Assembly (NCBI GenBank): GCA_964398215.1
Contig: CAYNNP010000019.1
Span: 1-50,687 of the forward strand
Source of the DNA: CAYNNP01 sp964398215
GTDB lineage: Bacteria > Planctomycetota > Planctomycetia > Pirellulales > Pirellulaceae
Length of the DNA stretch: 50,687 nucleotides
Direction: 5' to 3'
The notes under the pieces were generated by a model that was not told the DNA's origin, searched no databases, and saw only the letters and a program-made list of their open reading frames with translations. This document shows positions 8,896 through 18,137 of the stretch, piece by piece. How positions within the stretch are numbered: the stretch's first letter is position 1; each line of letters begins with the position of its first letter. The translations under genes and the position numbers were made by a program.

Positions 8896-9834
8896 ATGTT
8901 CAATCGACGTTCTGCGTTAGCTGCATTTGCAGCTGGCGCGTTTGGTTCGCAATCTAAATCCTACGCACAACCAGTCGCCTCCGGGCACTGCACGCTTGGC
9001 TTTGGTACCTACGGATTGCCAACATGGACGACCGAACAGTCGATCGACCGGGTGGCTGCAGCTGGTTACGACAGCATCGAGCTTTACGTTTTGGCGGATC
9101 GAGATTTCGATTCGACCAAAATCGGAACCAGCCGTCTTCAAGAGATCCGTCAGCGGCTTAGCGACAAGAAACTCCAGGTGGCCTCCTTGATGGAGAACCT
9201 GCGACCTGCCGATAGCCTTGATCGTCACCGCTCGGATTTAAAACGGCTCCGAGCCGCTTGCGAGCTTTCCAAAGCTCTTTCACCGGACTCTCCACCGCCT
9301 GTTCAGACCATCGTCGGCGGTAAAAACTGGAAGCAGTTCCGCGAGCTTGCGGCAAAACGCTTACAAGATTGGGCACGCATAGGCCAAGAAACCGGCGTCA
9401 CGGTAGCCATCAAACCACATCGAGGTGGCGCGATGAGCCAGCCAAGCCAAGCCGCTTGGTTGCTGGAAAAACTTGGCCATCCCAAATTCTTAAGAATGTG
9501 GTTCGACTACAGCCACTATGCTTTTCGTGACTTGCCGGTGGCCGATATGGTCAAACAAGCGTTACCGATCACAGCCGGCGTTGCCGTGAAAGACGCCGTC
9601 AAAAAGAACAACAAAATCAGCTTCGCATTGCCAGGCGAGGCCGGAACCATCGACTACGCAAGCCTGCTTCGCCTGTTACACAACGGTGGGTATCGTGGCG
9701 ACATCAGTGTCGAAGTCAGTTCGGCGGTCTGGCGAAAACCAGATTATGATCCGCAGGCAGCACTAGAAAGCTCCTATCAGCATATGGCGGCGGCGTTTCG
9801 CACTGCCAAAATCGAACGCAAAACAGCGCATTAG
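8896..9834 (+). CDS. Sugar phosphate isomerase/epimerase-like TIM barrel, Tat signal
   Basis: A protein of 312 residues of the xylose-isomerase-like TIM-barrel superfamily (sugar phosphate isomerases/epimerases). It begins with a twin-arginine-type signal (MFNRRSALAAFAAGAFGS), which suggests export in the folded state, probably with a metal bound. Barrel signatures are LGFGTYGLPTW at the first strand, YDSIELYV, VAIKPHRGGAMS, MWFDYSHYAF, and the late-barrel residues GDISVEVSSAVW. The His and Asp/Glu residues at these strand ends fit the metal site of the family, but the substrate cannot be told. It is the last gene of the plus-strand run and converges with the coiled-coil gene 23 bases later. 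Confidence 0.85.
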   Translation: MFNRRSALAAFAAGAFGSQSKSYAQPVASGHCTLGFGTYGLPTWTTEQSIDRVAAAGYDSIELYVLADRDFDSTKIGTSRLQEIRQRLSDKKLQVASLMENLRPADSLDRHRSDLKRLRAACELSKALSPDSPPPVQTIVGGKNWKQFRELAAKRLQDWARIGQETGVTVAIKPHRGGAMSQPSQAAWLLEKLGHPKFLRMWFDYSHYAFRDLPVADMVKQALPITAGVAVKDAVKKNNKISFALPGEAGTIDYASLLRLLHNGGYRGDISVEVSSAVWRKPDYDPQAALESSYQHMAAAFRTAKIERKTAH

Positions 9835-9857
9835 CCAACCGGTTTAGTCAGGCCAAC

Positions 9858-11387
9858 CTACGCCGCACGTTTCTCGCCATGGTATGCGGATTCGATTTGC
9901 CGCTGAAGTTCTTCGATACGGCCACAAAAATGTTCGCGTTGTTTGGCGTGTTCAGAAAGGGTCTTCGACAGTCTTCGAGCCAAACGCCTAGCTTCGCGTT
10001 TGAATCGCAGCCCGGATTCTCGCGTTGACGATAACTGCTCGTTCAACTCTCTTACTTCGACCTTCAGCTGTTTGGCTTCTTGTAGCTTTTGTTGTTTGAC
10101 GCGTTCTTGGCTCTTGCGAATGGTATCGGCCAGCGAACTAACTTTCGCTGCTTTGGCCTGTGCCTGCTTGGCAGAATCATCTTGCAAGTTCTGCAACTGA
10201 GAACGCAGATTGGTCGCTTCGATTTTGCTCGTGTTTGCGACTTCGGCTTCGGCAGCAATTTTGGTTTCAAGCGATCCAATTACGCTTTGCAGCCGGTTGA
10301 TTTCCTCATGGTGGCCACTGGACGAACGCGTCACTTCGTCTTGGATCCGTTTATGGGCAGCGGCAAACTTGTCTGCGTAGTCACTGTTCAAGGTGACGAT
10401 CTTTGAACTCAGCTGCTCGACTTCTTCCGCACGCTGCCTCGCCTTGGCTTCAAGATCATCGATTGTAACTTGCAGGCTGCCAATTTGATTCTCGTACTGA
10501 AGTTTAGCTTCGTCCGATTTCAACTTGGCTTCATTTGACAAATCATCCAGCTTAACGGTGTACTTTTCTTCCAGCTTCTGACGCTCGATCTCCAGCTCTT
10601 TGACTCGTTTTTCGTTCTCATTGGATTGTCCACGAAGTAGCGAAAGGCTGTCTTCCAGTCCCGCGCGATCCAGTGAATACTCGTCCGTTGACCGAATCAG
10701 CTTCGCTTCGAACTCGTCGCAAAGCTGCAGTGCTTCGTGAAGGTCCGATTCTTTCTTTTCACACTCTGACCGCAGGCGTTCAAGTTCCACCTGGCTACTC
10801 TGAATCTGATCGTCGCGAGCGGCTAACTGTTGCTGCAACTCTTTGACTTGGTTCTCCAGCGCATCGCTGTTGCGACCCTTGTCGGCTTCAAGCGACTGGA
10901 TCGAACGACTGGCCGCATCCAGCTCCGCTGACTTTTGCTCGCAAAGATTGGTCAAATCGGAAATCAGAAATTCTTGTTCCTGGAGTTTGTCGCCATGTTG
11001 TTGAATCAGGTCGCGAAGTTCCTTTCGCTCTCGCTCAACTTCAGCGCGCTGCTGCTGAGCCGAGTCTTTGTTTTTGGCAACAAACTGCTTGGCCGCATCC
11101 AAGCGTTTCTCAGTCTCCAACCGCATTCGCTCCAGTTGCTCGGCAGACTGCTTCGATTTCTGTTGGTGTTGCTTTGCTGATTCCTCATACGCCGCAATGA
11201 TCAATTGCAGCTCTTCCTTTTCTCTGGAATGCCGGTGTTCTAATGTGGCAAGATTTTGTTCGGCAGACCTCAGAGCATTCAGAGCGTCTTCCAGTTGCCA
11301 CGTTTGGACTGCATAATTCGTGCTTGGGCCAGCAGCGACAGGTTGGCCGCTGAGCCTATTGTTGGGAGGATGCATTCTTGAAAACAT
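9858..11387 (-). CDS. Long coiled-coil protein
   Basis: A protein of about 509 residues from the ATG at 11387 (MFSRMHPPNN). An extended open frame reaches 11513 but would overlap ruvX. From about residue 30 nearly the whole chain is heptad-like and rich in Glu, Gln, Lys, Leu and Ser, with no glycine- or proline-containing folded domain. It resembles SMC-like or myosin-like coiled coils in composition, without Walker motifs. The C-terminus is basic (SAYHGEKRAA). There is no signal peptide or membrane segment, so a cytoplasmic filament or tether is possible. Function is unknown. It is divergent from ruvX, with a shared upstream region of about 115 bases. Confidence 0.82.
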   Translation of the reverse strand: MFSRMHPPNNRLSGQPVAAGPSTNYAVQTWQLEDALNALRSAEQNLATLEHRHSREKEELQLIIAAYEESAKQHQQKSKQSAEQLERMRLETEKRLDAAKQFVAKNKDSAQQQRAEVERERKELRDLIQQHGDKLQEQEFLISDLTNLCEQKSAELDAASRSIQSLEADKGRNSDALENQVKELQQQLAARDDQIQSSQVELERLRSECEKKESDLHEALQLCDEFEAKLIRSTDEYSLDRAGLEDSLSLLRGQSNENEKRVKELEIERQKLEEKYTVKLDDLSNEAKLKSDEAKLQYENQIGSLQVTIDDLEAKARQRAEEVEQLSSKIVTLNSDYADKFAAAHKRIQDEVTRSSSGHHEEINRLQSVIGSLETKIAAEAEVANTSKIEATNLRSQLQNLQDDSAKQAQAKAAKVSSLADTIRKSQERVKQQKLQEAKQLKVEVRELNEQLSSTRESGLRFKREARRLARRLSKTLSEHAKQREHFCGRIEELQRQIESAYHGEKRAA

Positions 11388-11502
11388 CGGAATCCGCCGT
11401 TTGCTTGGTTGTTGGAGACCGGCACATGGGAAACAATCCTTTTTCGATAAGATTTTTCTGGCCGTCAGGGGAAGCCCAATTCCGCGTGCGAGTTTCACAG
11501 CG

Positions 11503-12027
11503 ATGACAGACATGACACAACCGGCGAAGGATTTTCCCAGCGAAGGACGTATTGCCAGCGTTGACTACGGGACCGTTCGGATCGGAATCGCGGTCTGCGA
11601 TCCGGATCGGCGTTTGGCGAGTCCGCTGGAGGTACGGCCTGCGAAAGATTGGCGGGAAGACGGAGATTATTACTGCCGCCTTGTCGCCGAAGAAAGATTG
11701 GTTGGATTTGTAGTTGGCTTGCCAATCCACTGCGACGGCGGTGAAAGCCAAAAGAGCAAAGAGAGTCGCGAGTTCGCGAAATGGCTGACCACAGAGACCG
11801 GGTTGCCAGTGCGCTTGTTCGACGAACGATTCACAACAGCCGATGCGAAACGCCGAATGGCGGGGCAAGGTCTGACTCGCAAGGGAAAGAAAAAACGCGT
11901 GGACGCTGTCGCTGCCTACGTTCTTCTGGAGTCTTTCATCGAGGCTTGTCGGTATACAGGCGAGATTGCCGGTCAGGACTTAGAATCTCCCGCAGCCGGC
12001 GGCGCTAGCCTGGACGACGAAGATTGA
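11503..12027 (+). CDS. ruvX: Putative pre-16S rRNA nuclease / Holliday junction resolvase-like RuvX
   Basis: A 174-residue member of the YqgF/RuvX family, which has an RNase H-like fold and is implicated in pre-16S rRNA 5'-end processing. The catalytic first strand is ASVDYGTVRIGIAVCD, the second acidic region is FDERFTT, and the third is KKKRVDAVAAYVLLE. VVGLPIHCDGG matches the family's VGLP(x)3DG motif. The ATG at 11503 is chosen because the family motif begins shortly after it; a longer open frame back to 11320 would run into the divergent gene. A 20-residue acidic tail follows the conserved core. A terminator-like hairpin lies 26 bases downstream. Confidence 0.93.
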   Translation: MTDMTQPAKDFPSEGRIASVDYGTVRIGIAVCDPDRRLASPLEVRPAKDWREDGDYYCRLVAEERLVGFVVGLPIHCDGGESQKSKESREFAKWLTTETGLPVRLFDERFTTADAKRRMAGQGLTRKGKKKRVDAVAAYVLLESFIEACRYTGEIAGQDLESPAAGGASLDDED

Positions 12028-12053
12028 TATCTCAGAATCGAAACACATAGCCA

Positions 12054-12080
12054 GGCGAGCGCGGAACGTCCGCACTCGCC
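12054..12080. terminator. Terminator hairpin between converging genes
   Basis: The stem pairs GGCGAG with CTCGCC (6 bp) and GCGGA with TCCGC (5 bp), with one C/A mismatch and an ACG loop. A GTTTT run follows on the plus strand at 12086-12090. It sits between ruvX and the convergent small gene and probably ends both transcripts. Confidence 0.65.
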
Positions 12081-12088
12081 CGTCTGTT

Positions 12089-12295
12089 TTATGCCGCTTC
12101 TGCGCACATCAACGTGTCAACCAACTCTTCAAAGCGGCGTTCCGCTTCGTTTCGTCGACGGATACGTTCCTGGATACTCCACTTGGATCGAATCAGTAGC
12201 ACACGACGTGAGATCTCTGCATCAGTTGGCAGGTTCTCGTCGGCAGAAACGACTGGAGATTCATTGGTCGGTTGTTCAAAAGTCAAAGTTAACAT
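12089..12295 (-). CDS. Small conserved-looking protein of unknown function
   Basis: A 68-residue protein. The start is supported by a strong GGAGGG Shine-Dalgarno sequence 8 bases upstream of the ATG (reading the minus strand). The N-terminal half is acidic and probably disordered. The C-terminal half is a basic amphipathic helix (SRRVLLIRSKWSIQERIRRR, then NEAERRFEELVD). There is no signal peptide. I do not recognise a named family. It may be a DNA- or protein-binding helix, but no function can be assigned. Confidence 0.65.
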   Translation of the reverse strand: MLTLTFEQPTNESPVVSADENLPTDAEISRRVLLIRSKWSIQERIRRRNEAERRFEELVDTLMCAEAA

Positions 12296-12886
12296 GGGAG
12301 CATCCCTCCGTAGTAGGCCGCCAAAACTGGCATGAAACTAAAAGCTAATCCAAGCACCTCATGAAAGTGTGTTGCGATCAACACGCGTCCTGCTGTGAGG
12401 TTTGCTTGATGTTTCAAACAACATGCAACCAGCGTGCCAATCACTACTTTTGACGGAGCCGGTGCGACAATTGTTCGCAGAAAAAGTGGCTTAAACCGCA
12501 ATTTCGCTACTTTTACCCCTGATTTGCGACCCAAAAAACAGATGTGAGATCTTTCACAAGCTAAGCGCGGCAGGCGCCGATTTACAAAGCTTTGTAAATT
12601 TTACAACTGTCTCTCCGGCAGTTGCCTGACATTCACGTACAGCGAAGGCCGTTTGATGCGGTTGTGAAAATCGCCTGAAAACTGCCTATCAAGTTTCCTG
12701 CAGTTCCACGCACTCCAATCGCATCGCTCGAACGGCAAGCCACAGAGAGTTGCCGCCAATCGTTAATGCGCCTTCCGCGAATTGGGTTTAGAAAAGCTCG
12801 ATTGACGCCAGCTTGTTTGTTTTCATAGCGTCGCCGGAACAACCTATTTTAACTTGCTGGCGAACTTGAATCATAATGGCGCATCG
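12296..12886. other. Divergent control region upstream of the secretion operon
   Basis: About 590 bases without a supported gene, between the minus-strand small gene and gspD. It contains the 20-bp palindrome at 12580-12599 and a smaller inverted repeat CAACTG/CAGTTG just after it. The promoters of both divergent units should lie here. Confidence 0.5.
12580..12599. promoter_or_regulatory. 20-bp perfect palindrome, candidate operator
   Basis: The core TTTACAAAGCTTTGTAAA (12581-12598) is its own reverse complement, and the flanking A and T extend it to 20 bp. A perfect dyad of this length in the region between divergent genes is typical of a dimeric repressor site. It could also form a hairpin in RNA. 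The binding protein is unknown. Confidence 0.5.
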
Positions 12887-15316
12887 ATGAAAGAAAAACG
12901 CAATTTGGTTTGCGCTCTGATTGCCTTTTGGCTGATTGGTTTCTGCGGCAGAGTCGCGCAAGCTCAGCAGCCTCTTGGCCAAGACGGTTTTGTCGAGCTA
13001 AATTTGTCGGGCACCGTTTCGTTGCCTCAGTTGGTCGAAGCGCTGGCAAAGCAACTGGGGGTGCGATTTCTGTACGGCACAGATTTGGCCAACCGTACTG
13101 TGACCGTTTACACGCCTGCAAAACTGCCCAAGTCAGCTTTGCCAACACTGCTGGGCAGTTTGTTGAAAGCAGAGAACCTGGCGGTTGTGAACTCGGATGT
13201 TCCTGGCTGGAAACGGATTGTCGATGTTGCCGACATGGTTTCCTTTGCACAATCCGGCGACGCCAATGAAGTGCTCAAGCGTGACGGCCCAGCGGCCGCT
13301 GTCACCCAGGTGATTCCGATTAAGAATGCTGACATCACCAAGCTCGCGGCGACCTTGCGCCCGTTTCTGTCTAAAACTGGGTCCAGCTTTATCCCGTTGC
13401 CACAAGACAAGTTGGTGATCGTAACGGACTATGCACGGAACGTTCAACGAATCGTCGAATTGTTGCGTTTGATTGATCAACCGGTTGGCAAAGCAAAGAT
13501 CGACTTTTATGTCGCGCGAAATCGCAACCCGTCGTCTTTAATCGAACAAGCGACGAAGCTTTTGGAGTCGGGCACGGACGCGCAAAAAAAATCGATCAAT
13601 CAAGTTCGTCTGTTCAATGATACATCCGGTAGTCGCGTCGTCGTCGCTGGCGATAAGGATCGGGTAGCCGAAACGTTGCAACTGCTGCAGCAACTGGATA
13701 CCGGAACAGATTTTTTGACAAAAGTCTATCGTCCGCAGAACATCGGCGCAGAACGGCTGGATCGCTTGATTCGTGGTTTCGTCAGTAAATCGGAAGCGGA
13801 AACGGCAATCGAATCCACGGTGGACCAAGAAGGGAACTTGCTGATCGTTCGCGCGGCGGCAATCATTCATCGGCAAATTACGACTTTGCTAGACGAGCTG
13901 GATCGCCCGGTTGATAGTAACGAGAGTCCTATACGTTTTTACAAGTTGAAGAATGCGAATGCCATCGAAGTCTTATTTTCGTTGCTGGCGTTGCAGCAGG
14001 TAACCGGCTCCGGTCAACAACAGGGCGGCTTGTTAGGCCAAGGCGCTTTCGGGACGCTAGGCGGACTGAACGTTGGCGGCGTGAATCAACTTGGTGGCTT
14101 AGGCGTTCAACAGCCTGGGCTAGTGAACGGCGTCAATCCATTCGGGACTGGCAATCAGAGGATTCGCTTGCCGTTTGGTGAACAACAAAATCCTAATGGA
14201 AATGCAAACTCGAATCGCGGCGCGAATCAAAACCAAGGCCTAAGTCCGCTGATCAGTCAGGCCGGCGGGGGTATCAACGGCTTTGGCGCTGCCGGAGCAT
14301 TGGGCGGCGGTGGCGCAGGCACGGTCGCAACACTGCCGGGTGGGGCCAGAGTATCGGCAGACGTGGCGACGAACAGCTTGATCGTATACGCACCATCGAA
14401 CGTTCAACCACTGTACGAAAAATTGATCCAGTCTTTGGATCAACGGCGTCCTCAGGTCCTAATCGAAGCAGAGATTGTCGCTGTCGATACATCGGACAAT
14501 TATTCTTTAGGAGTCGAGGTCTCTGGTGGTGACCGTAGTGGTGCGAGGCGTCTGTTCAAATTCACATCGTTCGGCTTAAGCGAAGTTGACCCAACGTCAG
14601 GTGCTTTATCAATCTCCCCAAGCCTGGGTTTCAACGGCGTGCTGGTCGATCCCGATGTCGCCGATGTGATCGTCCAGGCCTTGGCAAGCCATAATCGAAG
14701 CCGCGTCTTGGCGTCGCCGCAGATATTGGTGAACGACAACCAGGAAGGGACTTTGGAAAGCGTTTCCAGTGTTTCTTTTCAAAGCATCAACACGATAAAT
14801 ACGATCAGCAGCCAGAGTTTGGGGGGCAGTCAACAAGCTGGAACGCTGATAAATGTGACGCCGCATATCAACGAAGACGACCATCTTCAGTTAGAATTTG
14901 AGGTGGAGTTCAGTACGTTTGTTGGTAGCGGTACCGACACGCTTCCTCCGCCACGGCAGATTGACCGGGTCGGTAGCGTCGTAACAATTCCGGATGGAAA
15001 AACAGTTGTCGTGGGTGGCCTGAAACGGATAGATGGCTCCGGTGCATTCACTGGCTTACCGATCCTAGAAAAGATCCCGGTCTTGCGAGAACTGACAAGT
15101 CTGCAATCAACCAATGAATCAACCACCTCATTTTTCCTTTTCATTCGACCAACCATTTTGCGAGACTCACGGTTTCGCGATCTGCAATATTTGTCTCAAG
15201 TCCAATCTCAAAAAGCTCAACTTCCGGGTGACTATCCAACCAGTCGCCCGATGCTAATCAAATGCCCGAATCCTCCGGTTCCACGAACGATCCACCGCAA
15301 CCACGTCCATCGGTAG
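12887..15316 (+). CDS. gspD: Type II secretion system secretin
   Basis: The outer-membrane secretin that forms the exit channel of the type II secretion system; 809 residues from the ATG at 12887, with a signal peptide (LVCALIAFWLIGFCG, cleavage near AQAQQ). N-domains follow: N0 with LPQLVEALAKQLGVRFLYG, then N1-N3 repeats such as VIPIKNADITKLAATLRPFL. A Gly/Gln/Asn-rich insert of roughly 110 residues at about 14000-14340 separates the third N-domain from the secretin core. The core has QVLIEAEIVAVD, VLASPQILVNDNQEG, VTPHINEDDHLQLEFEVEF and IPDGKTVVVGGLKR. The 3' end overlaps the proposed gspE start by 55 bases. It is the first gene of an operon continuing to 23333 or beyond, preceded by the palindrome region. 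Confidence 0.94.
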   Translation: MKEKRNLVCALIAFWLIGFCGRVAQAQQPLGQDGFVELNLSGTVSLPQLVEALAKQLGVRFLYGTDLANRTVTVYTPAKLPKSALPTLLGSLLKAENLAVVNSDVPGWKRIVDVADMVSFAQSGDANEVLKRDGPAAAVTQVIPIKNADITKLAATLRPFLSKTGSSFIPLPQDKLVIVTDYARNVQRIVELLRLIDQPVGKAKIDFYVARNRNPSSLIEQATKLLESGTDAQKKSINQVRLFNDTSGSRVVVAGDKDRVAETLQLLQQLDTGTDFLTKVYRPQNIGAERLDRLIRGFVSKSEAETAIESTVDQEGNLLIVRAAAIIHRQITTLLDELDRPVDSNESPIRFYKLKNANAIEVLFSLLALQQVTGSGQQQGGLLGQGAFGTLGGLNVGGVNQLGGLGVQQPGLVNGVNPFGTGNQRIRLPFGEQQNPNGNANSNRGANQNQGLSPLISQAGGGINGFGAAGALGGGGAGTVATLPGGARVSADVATNSLIVYAPSNVQPLYEKLIQSLDQRRPQVLIEAEIVAVDTSDNYSLGVEVSGGDRSGARRLFKFTSFGLSEVDPTSGALSISPSLGFNGVLVDPDVADVIVQALASHNRSRVLASPQILVNDNQEGTLESVSSVSFQSINTINTISSQSLGGSQQAGTLINVTPHINEDDHLQLEFEVEFSTFVGSGTDTLPPPRQIDRVGSVVTIPDGKTVVVGGLKRIDGSGAFTGLPILEKIPVLRELTSLQSTNESTTSFFLFIRPTILRDSRFRDLQYLSQVQSQKAQLPGDYPTSRPMLIKCPNPPVPRTIHRNHVHR

Positions 15317-16932
15317 TCTCGATGCAACGTGAAGCCGTTGAATCGGAATCGACATCGGCTCAGCAATTGGCGGCATTGTTGCAATGCGAGATCTATTCGG
15401 ATCTCGCTGCGTTGAAACCATCGGCGAAATTCCTAAAGAACTTTGCGATTGCATACGCCCGAAATCATGGCGTGATGGGGTTTGAAAAAGACGGCATGTT
15501 GTTGGTCGCGTTAAGCGATCGCAAGAGTTACGACTGCATTGACGTGATTGGCCGCCGAATGCAAACCGCCCCCGAGCCAATTGTTGCTAGCGCCAACAAA
15601 ATCCAGTCGTCAATCAACGCCGCGTACAGCGAGCGTTCAAGCCAAACGCAAGACGTCATCGATGCGATCGATCGTGATACAGTGCTGGAAGAGGTCGGGG
15701 CTATGTCCGGCCGCGAAGATCTGCTGGACACAGAAGGACGTGCTCCGATCATTCGGTTGGTCAATCATTTGTTGTTTGACGCTGTAAAAGCGGGCGCGTC
15801 GGATGTGCACATCCAGCCTTATGAAGACCGTGTGGTTGTGCGGCAACGCATCGACGGCGTGCTGTTCGATTCGTTCGAGATTCCCAAAACGGCCCAAGAG
15901 GAAGTTCTGACGCGAGTCAAGGTCTTGGGCAAAATGAACATCGCGGAAAAGCGTTTGCCACAAGACGGTCGTGCGACGGTGCAGCTTGGCAATCGGACGG
16001 TTGACTTGCGGATTGCGTCTTTGCCAACCAGTCACAACGAACGTATCGTGATTCGATTGCTGGATAAAAGTGCGCGGCTCTATACGCTGGGTGAGCTTGG
16101 CATGCCGCAACACTACTTGGACTCGTTTCGCGGTTTGATCACGCGCGATCATGGAATGATTTTGGTGACGGGACCGACCGGCAGCGGCAAGAGTACGACG
16201 CTGTACGGTGCACTGCAAGAAATCGATTCGCGCGAATTGAACGTCCTGACGTTGGAAGATCCGATTGAATATCAGTTGGATGGTATTAGCCAGACTCAGA
16301 TCAATGAAAAGAAAGGGATGACGTTTGCCTCAGGTATGCGCAGTGTGCTGCGTCAAGATCCCGACATCATCATGGTTGGCGAAATCCGCGATGCAGAGAC
16401 GGCCATCATGGGCATCCAAGCCTCGCTGACGGGGCATTTGGTTTTCAGCACATTGCATACGAACGACGCGGCAAGCGCCATCACTCGACTGCTGGACTTA
16501 GGAATTGAGCCGTATTTGGTCAGCAGTTCGCTAGTCGCGGCGCTGGCACAACGGTTGGTTCGGCGGTTGTGCGAGAACTGCAAGGTGGCCGACCCTGAAC
16601 ATCAGGTTCCGCTTCCACCGCCGTCAATTCTAACTGCACAAGGAATCACGGACAAAGAACTGAACGGAGTCTATCGCGCGGTTGGTTGCGACAGCTGCCG
16701 AGGAACGGGCTTTCGCGGCCGAATCGGTTTGTTCGAATTGTTGGTCGTGAATGAAGCATGCCGGGAGTTGGTGCAGAACCACGGCAACAGTGCTCAGATT
16801 CGCGACGCAGGCCTGGACGCGGGAATGGAACTACTCTCGAGCGATGGATTGTTAAAAGTACACCAGGGCATGACGACGTTGGATGAAGTTCTACGTGTCA
16901 CTTCGCTTGGCTTGGATGATACAGATAGCTAA
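15262..16932 (+). CDS. gspE: Type II secretion ATPase
   Basis: The cytoplasmic hexameric ATPase that powers the pseudopilus; 556 residues. An N-terminal GspE/PilB-type domain (about 20-130) precedes the motor domain. Walker A is GPTGSGKST (from about residue 304), the Asp box is LTLEDPIEYQ, Walker B is DIIMVGEIRDAETA, and the His box is GHLVFSTLHTNDA. A tetracysteine zinc motif (CENC and CDSC) follows at about 436-475. The ATG at 15262 lies inside gspD; an ATG at 15322 just after the gspD stop is an alternative that would remove the overlap. The gene ends in TAATG, shared with gspF. Confidence 0.95.
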   Translation: MPESSGSTNDPPQPRPSVVSMQREAVESESTSAQQLAALLQCEIYSDLAALKPSAKFLKNFAIAYARNHGVMGFEKDGMLLVALSDRKSYDCIDVIGRRMQTAPEPIVASANKIQSSINAAYSERSSQTQDVIDAIDRDTVLEEVGAMSGREDLLDTEGRAPIIRLVNHLLFDAVKAGASDVHIQPYEDRVVVRQRIDGVLFDSFEIPKTAQEEVLTRVKVLGKMNIAEKRLPQDGRATVQLGNRTVDLRIASLPTSHNERIVIRLLDKSARLYTLGELGMPQHYLDSFRGLITRDHGMILVTGPTGSGKSTTLYGALQEIDSRELNVLTLEDPIEYQLDGISQTQINEKKGMTFASGMRSVLRQDPDIIMVGEIRDAETAIMGIQASLTGHLVFSTLHTNDAASAITRLLDLGIEPYLVSSSLVAALAQRLVRRLCENCKVADPEHQVPLPPPSILTAQGITDKELNGVYRAVGCDSCRGTGFRGRIGLFELLVVNEACRELVQNHGNSAQIRDAGLDAGMELLSSDGLLKVHQGMTTLDEVLRVTSLGLDDTDS

Positions 16933-18137
16933 TGGCTGTTTTTTCATATTCTGGCGTTGATCGAGATTCGGTAGTCGTGAAAGGCACCGTTGCTGCTGAT
17001 ACTCCGCGCCAAGCTCGTGAAGAATTGCGAGGCCAAGGCGTACGAGTGCGCAAACTTTCTGAGTGTGCGGAAAAATCAAATCGCAGTTGGTTTTCAGGGC
17101 TGTTATTCCGATCTAGCAAAGCGACTTGGGCAACCGCAGTTCATGAATTGTCGATGTTATTACACGCAGGCATTCCGATGCTCGATGCGCTGGACACATT
17201 GACCGAACAAAGCGCGGGAGCATTCCGAACAGCGTTGCTGGGTGTTCGCGATCGCGTCGGGGCGGGATCTTCGCTAGCTGATGCTTTGCGCGAACGTCCC
17301 GACTTATTCGATGAAGCATCGGTGCACATGGTTGAAGTTGGCGAAAACGCGGGAACGCTCGAAGGAGTGCTTGCTGAACTTGCGGAATTCAAACAGAAGC
17401 AAATGCAGTTTCGTGATGCGGTCACGACTGCCATGGCGTATCCAATATTCTTGATGTGTTTCGGAACAGCAGCAGCGGTTTTCTTAATGACATCGGTGCT
17501 GCCACCGCTGCTAGAAAATTTGGTAGATACGCTCGACACGTTACCTTGGCCTACGCGTGTTGCCAAGGCAATCAGTGATGTCCTGTTGAGCTACGGTTGG
17601 TTGTTGCTGATCGTGGTGGTCACAATCACTGTGGCATTTTTCATTGCGATCAAAACACCACGTGGACGAGAAGTTTGGCACCGGACTTTACTGCGACTGC
17701 CGCTCTTTGGGCCGATGATGATCAAGCAGGGTGTGTCGCGAATCGCGATGATCATTGGAACGTTGTCCAAAAGTGGCGTGGAATTGCCCAGAGCGATTGA
17801 GCTTGCCGAAAGATCGACACCCAACGTGATCTTCAAGAAAGCACTCAATGAGTGCGGAAAAAGAATCTCGGCGGGCGAGGAAGTATCGCAAGCATTGCAA
17901 GAAAGTGGGGCCTTTCCACCGCTCGCTGTACGAGTTTTTTCAGTTGGACAGGACTCTGGCAAGCTAGATGAGATGCTTTTCAGGCTCGCTCAAGATTATG
18001 ATGATCAAGTACAGACCAGTTCGGCGCGTTTGACGGCGTTGTTAGAACCGGTCCTGATCCTTGTCTTGGCGTTGCTAGTAGGATTTTTGTTACTGGCTAC
18101 TATTCTTCCAATCCTGGAGGCGGGAAATGCACTTTAG
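16932..18137 (+). CDS. gspF: Type II secretion inner-membrane platform protein
   Basis: The polytopic inner-membrane platform protein of the secretion machine, 401 residues (a usual length). The N-terminal region (FSYSGVDRDSVVVKGTVAAD) is typical of the family. Two GspF/T2SF repeats (about 70-190 and 270-390) carry the motifs LSMLLHAGIPMLDALDTL and VGENAGTLEGVLAELAEF, the second with VGQDSGKLDEMLFRLA. Membrane spans are near 165-190, 218-238 and 370-395. The ATG overlaps the gspE stop by one base, and the end overlaps gspG by 11 bases, indicating translational coupling. Confidence 0.95.
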   Translation: MAVFSYSGVDRDSVVVKGTVAADTPRQAREELRGQGVRVRKLSECAEKSNRSWFSGLLFRSSKATWATAVHELSMLLHAGIPMLDALDTLTEQSAGAFRTALLGVRDRVGAGSSLADALRERPDLFDEASVHMVEVGENAGTLEGVLAELAEFKQKQMQFRDAVTTAMAYPIFLMCFGTAAAVFLMTSVLPPLLENLVDTLDTLPWPTRVAKAISDVLLSYGWLLLIVVVTITVAFFIAIKTPRGREVWHRTLLRLPLFGPMMIKQGVSRIAMIIGTLSKSGVELPRAIELAERSTPNVIFKKALNECGKRISAGEEVSQALQESGAFPPLAVRVFSVGQDSGKLDEMLFRLAQDYDDQVQTSSARLTALLEPVLILVLALLVGFLLLATILPILEAGNAL

